From assembly GCA_947172415.1 (NCBI GenBank), contig OX359194.1, forward strand, positions 4,340,001 to 4,404,000: a DNA stretch of 64,000 bases. The letters run 5' to 3'. Source of the DNA: Chondrosia reniformis. Its lineage: Eukaryota; Porifera; Demospongiae; Chondrillida; Chondrillidae. Below the pieces are notes generated by a model. It was not told where the DNA came from, made no database searches, and was given only the letters and a program-made list of their open reading frames with translations. The position numbers and the translations under genes are program-made. Below are positions 61,109 to 64,000 of this stretch, one piece after another. Every line of letters begins with the position of its first letter. Position 1 is the first letter of the stretch.

Positions 61109-62510
61109 GTTGTGTAATTCTGAAAGAAGTGTTCAGGTACAAGGAACTCTGCTCTATTTACCCATATGGACTTAACGATAACATTAAAGGCATTGGCAAA
61201 ATTTCAAAACTTAAAAAAGAAATCATCGTATGGAACCTTTTTAATCGCTTATCTCATAAAAGACGGCATCAGCGCTCCAATCTAAAATCGTCAGGCAGTA
61301 GTAATAATGCTACCTTTGACCCTGAATGGCTCAAAGAACGACTACCACTTTACAAGAACGTGGGCTTTCTAGCCAAACTTAAAAGCGATACTTTTGCATT
61401 ACAAGCTCGACACCTTCATCGTTTGTTAAACTCGATACAATGTCTCATCAATACCCCAGAAACACTTTTCCGCTTAGACTTATGCTAATGATTAAAGACG
61501 TTATTAAAGTACGCGCTTCAGCCAGCCTTCCCAAACACCCAACGAAAACTACATGTCCAGAAGGGTTTCTTAAAATCGTGTTTCATAATAAAGGTGTAGA
61601 AAAAATAGGCCTCTCAGGTATCTTAAACCAAAAGTTAGTGTTAGAAACTGTCCCACCCTTTATACAAAACAAAGAGCCACCATGTGTAGTATATAAGTAT
61701 ACCCAACCAGTAGGACCTCAAATCTTTAACTTTTCACAAGCCTCTAAGTCAGATGTCTTTAGAAAACCAAAACCATGTGAGTGTCACAAGTCCCCCTTCA
61801 TTTACAAGCCCCTAGGCCATGTTTTAACAGGTGACCTACGTATTGTTAGTAACCCAAAACTTAGAAAGCTTCTTAAGAAAGGACCAAAATTTAGAGAACC
61901 TAATAAGTTTAATTGGGTGACTGCTTTAAAAATGTGTAAGGAAGGTCTTAGAAAATATAAGGTTGACTGGGCCCATAGAGAAAATGTATCTACTTCTGTA
62001 TTGAGTGAGTGGGAAAATGCTGTACTTAGGAAAATTAAAATCTCTAAGCTGCCTAAATTGTATACCAAATCCTCAGTAGCCAAGAAGACCCTTACTTGCA
62101 CTAAAATTAAGAAATTCTTAGCAGACCTACATGATAAATATGTTATAGCCCCTGCCGATAAGGCCTCTAATAATATAATATTTATATGTAAGTCCTACTA
62201 TAGACAAATTATTAATGAAGAACTAGGCAGTACCTCCAATTATTCTAAATGTACAGTAGAACCCCAACAGTTAATTAGGAAACATGTAGATTTCTTAAAA
62301 CTAGAGAACTTAAAACCTAAACCAGACTGGTGTAACCTTCCCTCTTTTTACTGGATGCCTAAGTTACATAAGAACCCTTACAGCTACAGATTCATAGCTG
62401 CCTCTCATAAATGTACAACCAAACCCCTTTCTAGATTTCTAAATTCGGCACTGGGACTCATTATCAAACATTTTAGAGAATACTGCCTAAGTATATATAC
62501 TAGTAAATGT
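61109..62510 (+). pseudogene. GIY-YIG end, linker and partial RT of a Naiad-type element
   Basis: The first frame (to 61488) opens with KELCSIYPYGLND, which resembles the C-terminal end of a GIY-YIG domain, then a basic linker. A frameshift near 61440 leads to the second frame (to 62516). This has a Cys-rich motif KPCECHKSPF, then GHVLTGDLRIV and KGPKFREPNKFNW. RT-like motifs follow: VIAPADKASNNIIF (near residue 235) and FYWMPKLHKNPYSYRFIAAS (near 315). These correspond to LPADKG and LYGLPKIHK of PLE A. Having the nuclease upstream of the RT is the arrangement described for Naiad elements. The palm with its YxDD box is missing. The class call is inference from order and motifs. Confidence 0.72.
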
Positions 62511-62516
62511 ATATAG
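61109..62516 (+). mobile_element. Penelope-like element with permuted domains (Naiad-type), fragment
   Basis: Truncated at both ends. It starts inside a GIY-YIG domain and ends within the RT, where the minisatellite resumes in the opposite orientation. No target duplication is visible, as expected for a rearranged copy. Confidence 0.75.
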
Positions 62517-64000
62517 TACATACAATTAGTACATATAGCTAGCGCATACAACTAGTGCATATAACTAGTAGACACACATAAATAGTTCATACAAATAGTA
62601 AATACAACTGGTACATACACCTAGTACGTACCACTAGTACATACAACTAGTGCATACTAGTAGTACACACAAATAGTACATGCAGCTAGTTAATATTACT
62701 AGTTCATACGACTAGTACATAGAAATAGGACATACGAATCGTACTTGCAACTAATAAATACAACTAGTAAATACAACTAGTACATATAACTGGAACTAAT
62801 ACATAAAACTAGCATATACAACTACTACTAACAACTAGTAACGGGTACATACAACTAGTACATTGAACTAGAACGCACAACATTTACATGCAACTTGTAC
62901 ATGCAACTTGTACATACAATTAGTAGATAAAATTAGTACATTTAACTAGTACATACAAATAGTAACGAAAACATAAAACTAGTACATTGAACTACTACAC
63001 AAAACTTGTACATAAAACTAGTAAATAGTACAATCAGCTAGGACAAACAACTGGTACATACAACTAGAACATACAACTGGTATATACATCTAGGTCATAT
63101 AACTACTTTATATAACAAGTACATACAAGTAGTTTCTAGTACATATAACTATATAGTCCCTCCCTAGTACCTAGTTTAAGTAGTACTAGAACCTACAACT
63201 AGTACATACAATCATTGCATACAATTAGTACACACAAATAGTATATACAGCTAGTAAATATAAATAGGACATACTAATTGTACTTGCAACTAATAAATAC
63301 AACTAGTACCTACAACTAGTACCTACAACTAGTACATATAACTAGAACTAGTACATAAAACTAGTACATACAACTACTACTAACAACTAGTAACGAGTAC
63401 ATACAACTAGTACATTGAACTAGAACGCACAACATTTACATGCAACTAGTATATGCAACTTGTACATACAATTAGTAGATAAAATTAGAACATACCACTA
63501 GTACATAAAACTGGTACATAAAACTGGTACATATAACTAATACATATAAAGAGTACACACAACTAGTTCATAAAACTAGTTCATACAACTAGTACATGCA
63601 ACAAGTATCTAGTACATACAAATAATACCTACCTAGTACATAGTATAACTAGTACAAGAATCAACAACTGGTACATACACATAGTACATACAACTAGTAC
63701 ATATAACTAGTACTTACAACTAGAAACTAGTAAATACTACTAGTTCATAGAATGAGTACATAATACTATATAGAACATACAACTTGAATATACATCTAGT
63801 ATATAGCTAATATTAACAACTAGTATATACTTACAACTATTACGTACAACTGGTACATAACTAGTACATAGAAATAGTACATACAACTTGTACATACCAA
63901 ATAGTACACACACCTAGCACATACAATTAGTACATACAACTAGTACATTCAACTAGTCCATACAACTACGACAAACAATTAGGACATATATCTAGTACAT
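62517..64000 (-). repeat. 13-bp minisatellite, inverted orientation
   Basis: Units read ACATACAACTAGT to the window end. The block is the reverse complement of forward higher-order blocks. For instance 63130-63200 mirrors the stretch around 53655-53700 that contains AGTTAAACTAGGTACTAGG. The switch occurs at the truncated Naiad-type fragment. Confidence 0.93.

Overview
This is eukaryotic, almost certainly invertebrate metazoan, repeat DNA. About three quarters of it is one degenerate minisatellite with a 13-bp unit, TAGTTGTATGTAC on the + strand, each unit carrying an ACTAGT core. No host gene, tRNA or rRNA gene is visible. The repeat is AT-rich and arranged in higher-order blocks. It has been invaded by retroelements and DNA transposons of types common in marine invertebrates (R2-group LINEs, Penelope-like elements, pogo-type transposons). 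The species cannot be named from this window.

Layout. 0-5 kb: minisatellite with a short R2-group LINE stub (950-1030) and an AT-rich filler. 5.0-8.3 kb: R2-group LINE copy 1, with its 5' end and a probable HDV-like ribozyme. 8.5-12.2 kb: minisatellite. 12.2-13.4 kb: 5'-truncated RTE-like LINE with a 10-bp target duplication. 13.4-16.5 kb: minisatellite with a 238-bp hammerhead-bearing insert. 16.5-20.0 kb: LINE copy 2. 20-24.6 kb: minisatellite with a 360-bp unit holding an intact type I hammerhead ribozyme. 24.6-25.7 kb: LINE copy 3. 25.7-32.5 kb: minisatellite, first inverted, then forward, with a second 238-bp hammerhead insert. 32.5-35.6 kb: nearly complete Penelope-like element (RT plus GIY-YIG). 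35.6-41.8 kb: minisatellite with a 1,182-bp tandem duplication. 41.8-44.1 kb: pogo-type transposon with a PHD-like C-terminus. 44.4-45.1 kb and 53.8-54.7 kb: two related foldback elements. 46.7-47.2 kb: small second Penelope-like element. 56.0-59.9 kb: LINE copy 4, the best coding copy. 61.1-62.5 kb: Penelope-like fragment with the permuted, Naiad-type domain order. 62.5-64 kb: minisatellite in the opposite orientation.

All coding sequences are parts of mobile elements and all are damaged by truncation, frameshift or stop. The four LINE fragments together describe one element: HDV-like ribozyme, two Myb-like repeats, reverse transcriptase with YMDD, CCHC knuckle, restriction-like endonuclease, and a hairpin 3' UTR.

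The most striking theme is self-cleaving RNA. The window has one HDV-like fold, one intact hammerhead in a retrozyme-like unit, two hammerheads in small inserts, and hammerhead-like relics in the terminal repeats of two Penelope-like elements. All of them sit inside one minisatellite array.
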